A DNA stretch of 44,325 nucleotides from Tolumonas sp. (GTDB lineage: Bacteria > Pseudomonadota > Gammaproteobacteria > Enterobacterales > Aeromonadaceae), in NCBI GenBank assembly GCA_003251455.1, contig QKFI01000037.1, positions 1 to 44,325 on the forward strand, written 5' to 3'. Of the stretch, positions 9,545 through 19,433 are shown piece by piece (within the stretch, counting starts at the first letter, position 1; each line of letters opens with the position of its first letter). The position numbers were made by a program, and so were the translations under genes. The notes beneath the pieces were generated by a model. It saw only the letters and a list, made by a program, of their open reading frames with translations, was not told the DNA's origin and did no database searches.

Positions 9545-12094
9545 ATGACGAAGCATCGTTTAATTGTTGTTGGTAATGGAATGGTCGGACACCGTTATCT
9601 CGAAGAACTGGTCGATAAAGCAGATCTGTCACAATACGAAGTCATTGTGTTCGGCGCGGAACCTCGCGAAGCTTACGACCGGGTGCATTTATCATCTTAT
9701 TTTTCTCATCATACCGCCGCTGAACTCAGTCTGGTGAAACCTGGTTTTTATGAAAAACACGGCATCCAACTGTTTCTCAGCGAAGCGGTCAAACGTATTG
9801 ATCGAGCACAGCAAATCATCGAAACCAACAAAGGTCAGACACTACCTTACGACACCTTAGTATTAGCGACCGGCTCATACCCATGGGTACCAAATATCAA
9901 TGGTAGTGCGCATCATGAATGTTTCGTGTATCGCACCATTGAAGATCTGAAAGCGATCCGTGAAGCATCAAAACAAGCGAAAAGCGGTGTTGTCATCGGT
10001 GGCGGTTTATTGGGTCTGGAAGCCGCTGGGGCATTGAAAGCGCTCGGTCTGGAAACCCATGTCATTGAGTTCGCCCCAGTGCTGATGGCTGAGCAATTAG
10101 ACCGTCAGGGCGGTGAAATGCTCCGCCGTAAAATTGAAGGGATGGGCGTGACCGTTCATACCAGCAAAAACACCCGTGAAATCGCGCATTACCAAGGTAA
10201 AACAGCGCACCACCAGCTGCATTTTGCGGATGACACTGTGTTAGAAGTCGATTTAGTCGTCTTCTCAACCGGCATTCGTCCACAAGACACTTTAGCGCGT
10301 TACTCTGATCTGCCAGTCGCAGAGCGCGGTGGGATTGTCATCAATAATCACTGTGTCACCGAAGATACACATATCTATGCCATCGGTGAATGTGCGGCAT
10401 GGCAAGGTCGCTTCTACGGTCTGGTCGCCCCTGGTTACAAAATGGCTCAGGTCGCGGTTGATCATCTGCTGGGAAATGACAACGCATTCACCGGTGCAGA
10501 TATGAGCGCCAAACTGAAATTACTTGGTGTAGAAGTCGGCAGTATTGGTGACGCGCATGGTCGCACATCGGATTGTCTGAGCTATGTCTATCAAGACGAT
10601 GCGACCGGTGTTTATAAGAAGATTGTCGCAAGTCCGGATGGATCAAAATTAATCGGTGCAGTACTGGTCGGTGACACCACCGATTACGGCAATCTGTTGC
10701 AGATGAAGCTGAATGATATTCCATTACCGGAACATCCGGATACGTTGATTCTGCCTGCGCATGCAGGTGCTAAACCAACATTGGGTGTTGATGCCCTGCC
10801 AGAAACCGCGCAAATCTGCTCTTGTTTTGATGTCACCAAAGGTCGTATTGCTGAAGCAGTAGCGGCGGGTTGTCATACCGTTGCTGCGATTAAAGCAGAA
10901 ACCAAAGCCGGTACTGGTTGTGGTGGTTGCGTCCCACTGATTACGCAGGTTCTGAATGCTGAGTTGTCTCGTCAGGGAATTGAAGTCAAAAACCACTTAT
11001 GTGAACACTTCGAACATTCCCGTCAGGAATTGTTCCACCTGATCAAAGTCGGTCAGCTGAAAACTTTCGAAGAAGTCCTGACAAAACATGGTCATGGCTA
11101 CGGTTGTGAAATCTGTAAACCAACGATTGGTTCTATTCTGGCGTCTTGCTGGGGTGAATATGTGCTGGCGCAGAGTCACACCAAACTGCAGGACACCAAC
11201 GATACCTTTCTGGGGAATATGCAAAAAGATGGCACTTATTCTGTCATCCCGCGTATGCCGGGCGGAGAAGTCACACCTGCAGGTCTGATGGCAGTCGCCG
11301 AGGTGGCTCGCGATTACGACCTTTACACCAAAATTACCGGCGCGCAGCGTATTGGTCTGTTTGGTGCGCGCAAAGAAGATCTGCCAACCATTTGGGAACG
11401 TCTGATTGACGCTGGTTTTGAAACCGGTCATGCCTACGCGAAATCATTGCGTATGGTGAAAACCTGTGTGGGCAGCACCTGGTGCCGTTATGGCGTTCAG
11501 GACAGCGTCGGTTTAGGTGTTGAACTGGAGCATCGCTATAAAGGCATTCGTTCTCCACACAAAATGAAATTCGGTGTGTCTGGCTGTACCCGTGAATGTG
11601 CAGAAGCACAGGGTAAAGACGTTGGTGTGATTGCTACGGATAAGGGTTGGAACTTATACGTCTGCGGTAATGGCGGTATGAAACCGCGTCATGCTGACTT
11701 ACTGGCAGCTGATCTCGATAAAGAAACACTGCTGAAATTTATCGACCGTTTCCTGATGTTCTATGTTCGTACTGCAGACAAACTGCAACGTACTGCAAGC
11801 TGGCTGGAAAACCTGGAAGGTGGTCTGGATTATCTGAAGTCAGTGATTATCGATGACAAACTCGGTATCTGCGCTGAACTGGAACAAGAGATGGATGCGA
11901 TCCGCGCAACCTATTCTTGTGAGTGGAAAAATACGCTGGGCAGCGAACCACAACAGACTCGATTCCGTCACTTTATTAACAGCGCGCAGCCTGATCCACT
12001 GGTGCAGTTTGTTGGCGAGCGTCATCAGCATCGTCCTGCGAAACCAGAAGAACGTATTCCAACTTACAACATTACTCTGGAGGAAGAGGTATGA
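9545..12094 (+). CDS. nirB: NADH-dependent assimilatory-type nitrite reductase large subunit
   Basis: Pyridine nucleotide-disulfide oxidoreductase N-half; BFD-like CSCFDVTKGRI...GTGCGGC; siroheme/4Fe-4S motif KTCVGSTWCRYG...SGCTRECAEAQGKD. Likely start is ATG at 9545. Confidence 0.97.
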   Translation: MTKHRLIVVGNGMVGHRYLEELVDKADLSQYEVIVFGAEPREAYDRVHLSSYFSHHTAAELSLVKPGFYEKHGIQLFLSEAVKRIDRAQQIIETNKGQTLPYDTLVLATGSYPWVPNINGSAHHECFVYRTIEDLKAIREASKQAKSGVVIGGGLLGLEAAGALKALGLETHVIEFAPVLMAEQLDRQGGEMLRRKIEGMGVTVHTSKNTREIAHYQGKTAHHQLHFADDTVLEVDLVVFSTGIRPQDTLARYSDLPVAERGGIVINNHCVTEDTHIYAIGECAAWQGRFYGLVAPGYKMAQVAVDHLLGNDNAFTGADMSAKLKLLGVEVGSIGDAHGRTSDCLSYVYQDDATGVYKKIVASPDGSKLIGAVLVGDTTDYGNLLQMKLNDIPLPEHPDTLILPAHAGAKPTLGVDALPETAQICSCFDVTKGRIAEAVAAGCHTVAAIKAETKAGTGCGGCVPLITQVLNAELSRQGIEVKNHLCEHFEHSRQELFHLIKVGQLKTFEEVLTKHGHGYGCEICKPTIGSILASCWGEYVLAQSHTKLQDTNDTFLGNMQKDGTYSVIPRMPGGEVTPAGLMAVAEVARDYDLYTKITGAQRIGLFGARKEDLPTIWERLIDAGFETGHAYAKSLRMVKTCVGSTWCRYGVQDSVGLGVELEHRYKGIRSPHKMKFGVSGCTRECAEAQGKDVGVIATDKGWNLYVCGNGGMKPRHADLLAADLDKETLLKFIDRFLMFYVRTADKLQRTASWLENLEGGLDYLKSVIIDDKLGICAELEQEMDAIRATYSCEWKNTLGSEPQQTRFRHFINSAQPDPLVQFVGERHQHRPAKPEERIPTYNITLEEEV

Positions 12095-12420
12095 GCTGGA
12101 CTGACATCTGTGCCGTCACCGACATCATTCCTGGAACTGGCGTCTGTGCCCTGCTAGGACAGAACCAAGTGGCATTATTCCGTCCGTATGACAACGACGA
12201 TATTTTTGCCATCGACAATATCGATCCGTTTTATCAGGCAAGCGTGTTATCACGCGGCCTCATTGCTGAATTACAGGACGAGCTGTATGTCGCCAGCCCA
12301 CTGAAAAAACAACATTTCCGCTTAAAAGATGGTGTGTGTTTAGAAAATACAGATTTTTCCGTGTCCGCATTTGATGTGCGTGTCACCGATGGCCGAATTG
12401 AACTCAAAACCAAGGAGTAA
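12091..12420 (+). CDS. nirD: Nitrite reductase small subunit
   Basis: NirD-like fold (VALFRPYDNDDIFAIDNIDPFYQASVLSRGLI); start overlaps the nirB stop. Confidence 0.95.
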   Translation: MSWTDICAVTDIIPGTGVCALLGQNQVALFRPYDNDDIFAIDNIDPFYQASVLSRGLIAELQDELYVASPLKKQHFRLKDGVCLENTDFSVSAFDVRVTDGRIELKTKE

Positions 12421-12424
12421 CCTT

Positions 12425-13234
12425 ATGTATCAGGAAACGATCGAAAAATGTGCAGGTGTTGCTGCCCGTATCAAAAATACGGTTGAAAACAATCCGCTGA
12501 GTTTCTGGATTGGCTGTCTGATGGCTGGTGCCTATGTTGGCTTGGGAATCATCCTGATTTTTACACTGGGTAACTTAGTCGACCCGTCAATCCGTCCATT
12601 GGTGATGGGGGCAACATTTGGGATCGCACTGACATTGGTGATCATCGCTGGTGCTGAGTTATTCACAGGCCACACCATGTTCCTGACTTTTGGTGTGAAA
12701 ACACATCGTCTGAGCACCGGTCAAGCCGCAGGTATTCTGGCGCAATCATGGATTGGTAACCTGATTGGTTCAATCATCGTTGCTTATCTGTTCTTTATGG
12801 CTGGCGGTGGTCAATTACTGCCAAACGCTGAAAGTCTGGTTCACAAAGTTGCACTGGCAAAAACAACTGCACCAGCAGCTGTTCTGTTCTTCAAAGGCAT
12901 TCTGTGTAACTGGCTGGTTTGTTTAGCAATCTGGATGTGTCAGCGTGTTGAAGGTTCTGCAAAATTCATCGCGATTTGGTGGTGTCTGTTGGCGTTCATT
13001 GCTTCTGGTTATGAACACTCCATTGCAAATATGACGATTTTCGCGCTGTCATGGTTCGGAGCTCACAGCCCTGATTACACACTGGGTGGTATTGGCTATA
13101 ACCTGTTATGGGTATCTTTAGGCAACATGGTATCTGGCGTGTTGTTCATGGGCTTGGGCTACTGGTATGCAACACCACGAGTACAACGTCCGGTTGCCTC
13201 ATTAACTGGGGTGGACAACGCTCAAAAAGCTTAA
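12425..13234 (+). CDS. nirC: Formate/nitrite transporter family, probable nitrite channel
   Basis: FNT family sequence (GAELFTGHTMFL, GILCNWLVCLAIW, SGYEHSIANM); position immediately after nirBD. Confidence 0.92.
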   Translation: MYQETIEKCAGVAARIKNTVENNPLSFWIGCLMAGAYVGLGIILIFTLGNLVDPSIRPLVMGATFGIALTLVIIAGAELFTGHTMFLTFGVKTHRLSTGQAAGILAQSWIGNLIGSIIVAYLFFMAGGGQLLPNAESLVHKVALAKTTAPAAVLFFKGILCNWLVCLAIWMCQRVEGSAKFIAIWWCLLAFIASGYEHSIANMTIFALSWFGAHSPDYTLGGIGYNLLWVSLGNMVSGVLFMGLGYWYATPRVQRPVASLTGVDNAQKA

Positions 13235-13248
13235 TTCAACGTTGATGC

Positions 13249-13275
13249 ATCGCCCGGTTATCCGGGCGATTTTCT
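13249..13275 (+). terminator. Intrinsic terminator after nirC
   Basis: atcgcccgg ttat ccgggcgat tttct: 9-bp perfect stem. Confidence 0.85.
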
Positions 13276-13437
13276 TTGTGATAATCCATACATTCCAAGC
13301 AATTATTTCCCGTCTGACATTCCGACCAACTATGCTTAAAAAGTAGATACTTACTGTGCTTGTGGCCTCATCGTCGTGCCAGATGAAGAAGATGCAGTGC
13401 GTTAGCCGATTAACATCAAACCATTAAGGAGCTGACT

Positions 13438-13773
13438 ATGCCTCATGCCATGACTGATTATGTAGGCAAAATAGTGTTGCTGAAATTCATACCGGGCTAT
13501 ATCGACAGTGCCGCTTCGCTACTTCAACCCAACGATACCGACTGTTCACAATTTTATGTGCATTTAGCTGGCGTAGAACAAGGCGGGATCTGGGTTGAAA
13601 ACAAGAGTTGGCAGACGCAGGATTTCTTCTCCACGCCGCCTGATATTTATCATGCAGCCATTTTTATTCCCTGGCACCAGATCGAATCATTAGTCGCCTT
13701 TCCAGGGCGTGAATTTACACATGACGAAGAACCGTATCGGGAAAAAGATATTGGTTTTCTTGCCGCAAAATAG
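13438..13773 (+). CDS. Conserved hypothetical protein (111 aa)
   Basis: ORF with aaggagctgact RBS upstream, ending before a terminator. No recognisable domain. Confidence 0.75.
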   Translation: MPHAMTDYVGKIVLLKFIPGYIDSAASLLQPNDTDCSQFYVHLAGVEQGGIWVENKSWQTQDFFSTPPDIYHAAIFIPWHQIESLVAFPGREFTHDEEPYREKDIGFLAAK

Positions 13774-13780
13774 CCAATTG

Positions 13781-13806
13781 AAAACAGCCCTAAATGGGCT
13801 GTTTTT
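13781..13806. terminator. Convergent (bidirectional) terminator overlapping the truC 3' end
   Basis: aaaacagccc taaat gggctgtttt. Confidence 0.8.
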
Positions 13807-14539
13807 CTTCTGCTGAAACCTGTTCCCAGGCAAATTCCTTGAACCGCGCCAGCCAGCGTTCATCTAAAGACGCCGTCACAGAAACATGTTCGCCAGAATG
13901 TGGATGTCTGAATTGCATCGTCTGATGATGCAGCATCAGCCGATCACACTCGAATTGATCGCGGAAAAAACGATTATGCTTGCCATCACCATGAGATGTA
14001 TCTCCGATGATCGGATGCCGTAAGTGCGCCAGATGCCGGCGGATCTGATGTTTCCGACCCGTTAATGGCAAACACTTCACCAGACTATAACGCGTGGTCG
14101 GATGCCGTGAAGTCACCGCATGCGGTAATTCAATCCGATGCAGACAGCGGAAATAGGTTTTAGCCGGTTGCGCATCTTTATCCTGATTCGCAAATTTATC
14201 CGCAATCCGATCCAGTTCCTCTTTTAACGGATAATCCAGATATCGGCGCAGTGGCGCCCATCCCCGCACTAACGCCAGATATTCCTTCTGGATCTGATGA
14301 TTCGTAAACTGCTCTGTCATGAGCCGTGCAGTATCTGAATCCAGTGCAAACAGCAGTACACCGGATGTCGGACGATCGAGCCGATGTACGGTAAATACAT
14401 GCCGACCAATCTGATCCCGCGTCATTTGCATCGCAAACTGTGTTTCGCCTTTATCAAGCCAGCTACGATGTACCAAGAGCCCCGCTGGTTTGTTAATCGC
14501 AACCAGATGTTCATCCTGATAGAGGATCTCTAATTTCAT
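13790..14539 (-). CDS. truC: tRNA pseudouridine(65) synthase TruC
   Basis: RluA-family HRLDRPTSGVLLFA motif; adjacent to yqcC as in E. coli. Confidence 0.93.
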   Translation of the reverse strand: MKLEILYQDEHLVAINKPAGLLVHRSWLDKGETQFAMQMTRDQIGRHVFTVHRLDRPTSGVLLFALDSDTARLMTEQFTNHQIQKEYLALVRGWAPLRRYLDYPLKEELDRIADKFANQDKDAQPAKTYFRCLHRIELPHAVTSRHPTTRYSLVKCLPLTGRKHQIRRHLAHLRHPIIGDTSHGDGKHNRFFRDQFECDRLMLHHQTMQFRHPHSGEHVSVTASLDERWLARFKEFAWEQVSAEEKQPI

Positions 14540-14871
14540 TGCAGACGCTCGACCGGTTTACCACTCATACACTCATCAATGCGAGCCAAAACATCCAGCA
14601 ACAGCGCCATCTCGATCAGCTCATCTTTATAGACTTCAGTTGCCATTGGATAAATCGAAATACTGGTTGGTAGCGGGTGTCCAGAGGCAACCATCACCCG
14701 TATCCGCTCAATAAAAATAAATTGAAGCCACTCATGAAATGCCAGTGTATCGATGGCGAAAGGCTGTGTGCTCGCTAAGGCTTCATCAGAAGGCCATTCT
14801 TCCTGCCATAAGGAGAGTCGCTGTAAAGTCAGCTCTAATTCTTTCAGCAGATAAATAACTTCACGGGACAT
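14536..14871 (-). CDS. yqcC: YqcC family protein
   Basis: About 110 aa, LSLWQEEWPSDEALASTQPFAIDTLAFHEWLQFIFIERI; overlaps the truC start. Confidence 0.9.
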   Translation of the reverse strand: MSREVIYLLKELELTLQRLSLWQEEWPSDEALASTQPFAIDTLAFHEWLQFIFIERIRVMVASGHPLPTSISIYPMATEVYKDELIEMALLLDVLARIDECMSGKPVERLQ

Positions 14872-14947
14872 GACGTTTCTGATTTCCTGTTCGACAAAAA
14901 AGGTAACTAATATATCATTTAGAACCCCGGATGAAGAGAAAGAAACG

Positions 14948-15364
14948 ATGACCGAACTGGTTCTGCTATTTGTAATTAGCCTGATTGGCGCAGAAGCCTG
15001 GCAACGCCGTCAGCAATCGGAACTCGCTGAGCGGTTGATCCGTCATTATTGCCAGAACAATCACTGGCAATTAATTTCTGTCGCTCGTTCTTCTTTCGGC
15101 TTCCCGTTGATCATTTCTCACCTCATCCGAAAAGCAAACACATTCGTTTTTGAATTCAGCATCGATGGCGTCAGTAAACAGGAAAGTGAACTGTATCTTG
15201 TTGGGTTACATCAGCCGATCTTCCGGGATCTCCCCGAGACGTTTCAAACTTTTTTAACCAACGGGGATGCAAACAAACCAACCAATACGATTGAAGGTGA
15301 CAACAATCCATCGCACAAAACCAATAACGTGATCCCTTTTCCTACTTCCCGACATCGTCATTAA
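14948..15364 (+). CDS. DUF3301-family membrane-anchored protein
   Basis: N-terminal TM (LVLLFVISLIGAEAWQRRQQSELAE) and downstream fold typical of the DUF3301 neighbour of yqcC/truC. Start refined from 14870 to ATG 14948. Confidence 0.7.
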   Translation: MTELVLLFVISLIGAEAWQRRQQSELAERLIRHYCQNNHWQLISVARSSFGFPLIISHLIRKANTFVFEFSIDGVSKQESELYLVGLHQPIFRDLPETFQTFLTNGDANKPTNTIEGDNNPSHKTNNVIPFPTSRHRH

Positions 15365-15382
15365 AACATCCGGAGACACCAC

Positions 15383-15691
15383 ATGGATGAGATATTTAAA
15401 ATCGCAAACCAATTGCATGCACAAGGGCAAACACCAACAACAGCCCTGATCAAAGCCAGATTGAGCAAGCCGGTGCCAATTCCAACCATTATTTCAGCCT
15501 TGCAGCGCTGGAAACAGAATCCGGATCAATACAAATCGCAGACGAGTGAAAACACTGGAACCACCTCAGCGCAGACAGAGCCAACGCAGACACAAGACCA
15601 AAAAATTGCTGAATTACAGGAGCAAGTGGCACTTCTGCAACGGCAGGTGAGTCAACTGGCACGCCGTCTCAGCATGCTGGAAATGAGCTAA
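15383..15691 (+). CDS. Small protein with N-terminal KfrA_N-like helical domain and C-terminal coiled coil
   Basis: IFKIANQLHAQGQTPTTALIKARLSKPVPIPTIISALQRWKQNP (HTH-like) followed by heptad coiled coil IAELQEQVALLQRQVSQLARRLSML. Confidence 0.65.
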   Translation: MDEIFKIANQLHAQGQTPTTALIKARLSKPVPIPTIISALQRWKQNPDQYKSQTSENTGTTSAQTEPTQTQDQKIAELQEQVALLQRQVSQLARRLSMLEMS

Positions 15692-15697
15692 GGCAAC

Positions 15698-16240
15698 TTA
15701 ACCAAGCAATGGGGATAAACGACGAAGAAACGTCGGTAAGTCTTCGGCTAACACCCAACGCTGTTGACGCCCCAATTGCTCCAGAATGACCTGCCCGGAT
15801 TCATTATCTAAACTGATCACCTGTTGTTCATCCGGTACGGTCGCCAAGAAGAACGTGATCGGTAATTTCAATTTCTTCAGCATCAGTACATGTGCGACCA
15901 GGTTCTCCTGCAATCGAACGAAATCATCCTCGTTCCAGGGCTGTACTAAAGAAACTTTCAATCCTTTGAACGAAAAAGTCATCGGTCCGGAAAAAGCAGC
16001 GCCATAATAAGCATGAATTGCCGGATGAAATGAACATTCCAAGGCTTCTGCAATATTATTTAAATGACCAACCGGGTCTCGCATCACTGGCGCCCACTGC
16101 AAAGGCGTCTCGGAATAACCACAACAAGGTGACGAGCGAGACTCATCTGCCGGACAGGTCACTAAACGACCGCATTGTTGTTGATATGTCATCCAACGGT
16201 GAAATAATTCAGATAATGCGCAAATAACTTGATCAGCCAC
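15698..16240 (-). CDS. syd: SecY-interacting protein Syd
   Basis: ALSELFHRWMTYQQQCGRLVTCPADESRSSPC ... WAPVMRDPVGHLNNIAEALE; divergent from queF as in enterics. Confidence 0.93.
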   Translation of the reverse strand: MADQVICALSELFHRWMTYQQQCGRLVTCPADESRSSPCCGYSETPLQWAPVMRDPVGHLNNIAEALECSFHPAIHAYYGAAFSGPMTFSFKGLKVSLVQPWNEDDFVRLQENLVAHVLMLKKLKLPITFFLATVPDEQQVISLDNESGQVILEQLGRQQRWVLAEDLPTFLRRLSPLLG

Positions 16241-16292
16241 GGTTTTTCCAGAAAATGAAAGATAATGCTGATTTTAACTGAGAGCCTGTTTT

Positions 16293-17144
16293 ATGTCTCA
16301 TACCTCACCGTACGAAAATAACCCATTACTTGCTGAACTGAAGTTAGGACAAAAAACAGAATACATTGCGACCTATACACCTTCCTTACTGCAGCCAGTC
16401 CCTCGTCAACTGAATCGGGATGATCTTGATTTGACGGATGACCTGCCGTTTCATGGGGAAGATATCTGGACGATGTACGAACTGTCCTGGCTGAATACAA
16501 AAGGCAAACCGGTGGTTGCTATCGGTGAAGTCCGCATCAGCGCGAACAGCAAAAACCTGATTGAGTCCAAATCATTTAAACTTTATCTCAATAGTTTTAA
16601 CCAAAGCCATTTCGAAAGTTTCGATGTCGTTCGCCAAACGCTGGAAAAAGATCTGGGAGAATGTGCGGAAGGCAATGTCGAAGTTACATTATTTGCGCTG
16701 TCGGAAGCTCCGCATCACATCTCGACCTTCCCCGGCATCTGCATCGATGAACTCGACGTCATCATTGATAATTACCAGTTCAATAGTGACTGGCTTCATG
16801 ATGCAGCGGATACCTTACAGCAGGTAGAAGAAACATTATGTAGCCATTTGCTGAAATCAAATTGTCTGGTCACCGGGCAACCGGATTGGGGCAGCGTAGT
16901 GATCCATTATCAAGGGGCTCAGATTAATCAAGAAAAACTGTTGCGCTATCTGGTTTCTTTCCGGCAACACAATGAATTCCATGAACAATGTGTCGAACGT
17001 ATTTTTATGGATCTGAAAAAATATTGTCAGCCAGAAAAACTCACTGTTTACGCCCGTTATACCCGTCGTGGTGGGTTGGATATCAATCCATTCCGCAGTG
17101 ATTGGGAAGATACACCTGAAAATATGCGGTTGATTCGACAGTGA
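16293..17144 (+). CDS. queF: NADPH-dependent 7-cyano-7-deazaguanine reductase
   Basis: Two-domain Que[17 protein letters not shown] and C-terminal half with [18 protein letters not shown] and [12 protein letters not shown]. Confidence 0.97.
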   Translation: MSHTSPYENNPLLAELKLGQKTEYIATYTPSLLQPVPRQLNRDDLDLTDDLPFHGEDIWTMYELSWLNTKGKPVVAIGEVRISANSKNLIESKSFKLYLNSFNQSHFESFDVVRQTLEKDLGECAEGNVEVTLFALSEAPHHISTFPGICIDELDVIIDNYQFNSDWLHDAADTLQQVEETLCSHLLKSNCLVTGQPDWGSVVIHYQGAQINQEKLLRYLVSFRQHNEFHEQCVERIFMDLKKYCQPEKLTVYARYTRRGGLDINPFRSDWEDTPENMRLIRQ

Positions 17145-17166
17145 TAAGACAGGCGGATTTTTCTCT

Positions 17167-19375
17167 ATGAGCTTATTACCGCTGGTCTTTTTCCTGAACG
17201 GGCTTAGTGTTCCCGCCCTGGAACTAACCACAAATGACTTGTCTGAGCCCTTACAGGCTGCCCAGCAAATGGCTATTTCGGATCAAAACAACTGTCTGCA
17301 AATCACAGAGGCCGTGCTTCAATCCAGAAATCCGCAGAAATACGGGAATTACGACACGGAATTATCAGACTGGGAGAATGCGTGATCGGTTACAGTTGCG
17401 CAGCGCCCGCCAGCAGGTAGAAGCACTGCTGATCCAAGGATCCTGCTACGCGAATCAAAAACAATATAACGAAGCAGCTGATGCCTGGCTACAGGCCCAG
17501 CAAATTGCAGATCAGCAAGAGTTCCCCACATTAGAAGCTCTTAGCCTTTATCGGCTCATCGTCGTATATGGCCTTGAGTTAAATAAACCGATTCTGGCAC
17601 ATCATGCCTGGCAAAAACTCAATATTGTTCAACAAAACAATGATATTAGAATCAATCAATTACCAATTCATATCGCGCTATTAAACAGTGCCTTGGCGAT
17701 ACACCGCCAATTACCTGAAATTGCGAAAGAGATGCTTGCGCAAGCGAATACGTTATTGGTTTCGACGCCGAATGACCCGCTAAACTTATGGGCAGATATG
17801 TTGCAGGGCGATCTGCTGGCAATCAGTCATCAGGAAGAACAGAGTCTGATGACCTACACTGCATTATTGAATGTGACAGACAAAGTTCAACAACCAATCC
17901 TGGCATTACAACTCAGTACGCGGATCAGCCGACTCTTCGCACAAAATCATGAGCTCACAAATGCCATCCATTATGCTGAGCAAGCAGCCGAAATAGCCCA
18001 AAAAATTGGGAATCAAAGTTGGCAGGCAGATGCAATCATCGAACTGGCTCAACTCAAACGCGAAAACCAGGAAACCCATCTTGCATTGGCGCTATTGCTG
18101 AATGCGGTTGATGTCTACCGGTTTAATGCACATACGCAGGACTTTGCGCGACTCAATCTGGAAATTGGCGTTACGTATCAGCAACTCAGACAATATGATC
18201 AGGCACAAGCCTATCTGACCGCAGCCTATGAACTCTTCCGGCGTCAGCAGGAGATCTACTATGAGCGTATATCTTTGCTGGCCTTGGCAGAACTGTATCT
18301 GAAACAAAATCGCCCGATGCAGTCGATCGTACTGCTTGAGCAAATGCTGAACAGCCCGACACCAGAACAAAAACCGTTAGAGTCAGATATCTATCGACTA
18401 CTTTCCAGTGCGTATGAGGAAAATGGACAATTTGACCGCGCATTGCTGAACTATAAATTATTTGCCAATAGTAAGAATGACAGCAATGCATCTGAAAATG
18501 ATCAGCAAAGTGATTTCTTTGCCAATTACACGCAGATGATCCAGTCTCAGCAATTAAAAGATATGGAATCTAAAAAAAACCAATTAAGTGATGCGTTGAG
18601 TTGGTATTTCCGTGTCGGACTGATTGCAACGTTATTTATGACAGGACTGGGTGGAGCCCTGCTCTGGCATATGCGGAAACTGAGACAAACCCGTTCGCTT
18701 GCACTTCAGCAAAACCAACTGTTGAACTATGACCTCATCACCGGGATGGGGACGTCTCATCTGCTGATGTCCGATTTAGAAGACTTTGCTCAATCTTTAA
18801 ATAACGATGACCGACAAGCAGCGAAAGTCATTCTATTATTTGAAGCACCAGGTCTGAATAACCTTGAATGTGCCATCGGGATCAAAAAAGCACAGTCTGT
18901 ATTACGTCAGATCGCCCACTCTGTCCGGCAACGAATCCCACCTTCATCGCAATTCTATCTGCTGCCGGATCGCCTCTTATTATGTACCATTCCTGAAAAT
19001 GAATTGGTAAACAGCGCAGAATTGATCGTCCGACTGGAAAATCGTCTTGGGATCATCATGCGAAAATATGGTCTGAATGAGCGCGTAATTTGCGGCAAAG
19101 TTCAGTATCCGTTCCTGAATAAATCGGTCAATGCCTTAAAACCGTTACAAATTTTAGAAATTTGCGGTATTGCTCTTGCTGCCGCAATGCAAATATCAGA
19201 TAAACTTAATAAGAACGTCTGGTTAGAACTTTATTCGATTGATTGTCAGCAAGCTGCGTTTTTCAATGGTGAATTGCGTGTCAGAACACTCGATGCAATC
19301 ACAAAGGGATTGGTAAAAGTAAATTGTTCTGAGCCGGAACAAGTTGACTGGTGGGCACTAGTGGCTAAGAAATAA
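17167..19375 (+). CDS. Signal peptide + TPR + TM + degenerate GGDEF-like protein, with a frame break near 17378-17385
   Basis: Frame +1 17167-17385 encodes a signal peptide and TPR-family N-terminus ending ...TELSDWENA*. Frame +2 continues ...RDRLQLRSARQQVEALLIQGSCYANQKQYNEA... through TPRs, one TM (VGLIATLFMTGLGGALLW) and a GGDEF-like domain (YDLITGMGTSHLLMSDLEDF) with no GGDEF signature. Confidence 0.65.
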
Positions 19376-19433
19376 AAGGCCATTAAAAAATAAGAATAAC
19401 ATCAGATTCTGATGTTCCTTCAGGAATCATCTA

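Noticed and set aside
13336-13405. Possible small ORF/remnant (…VDTYCACGLIVVPDEEDAVR*) upstream of the 111-aa gene
   Set aside because: No start codon or RBS, about 20 codons only; likely chance.
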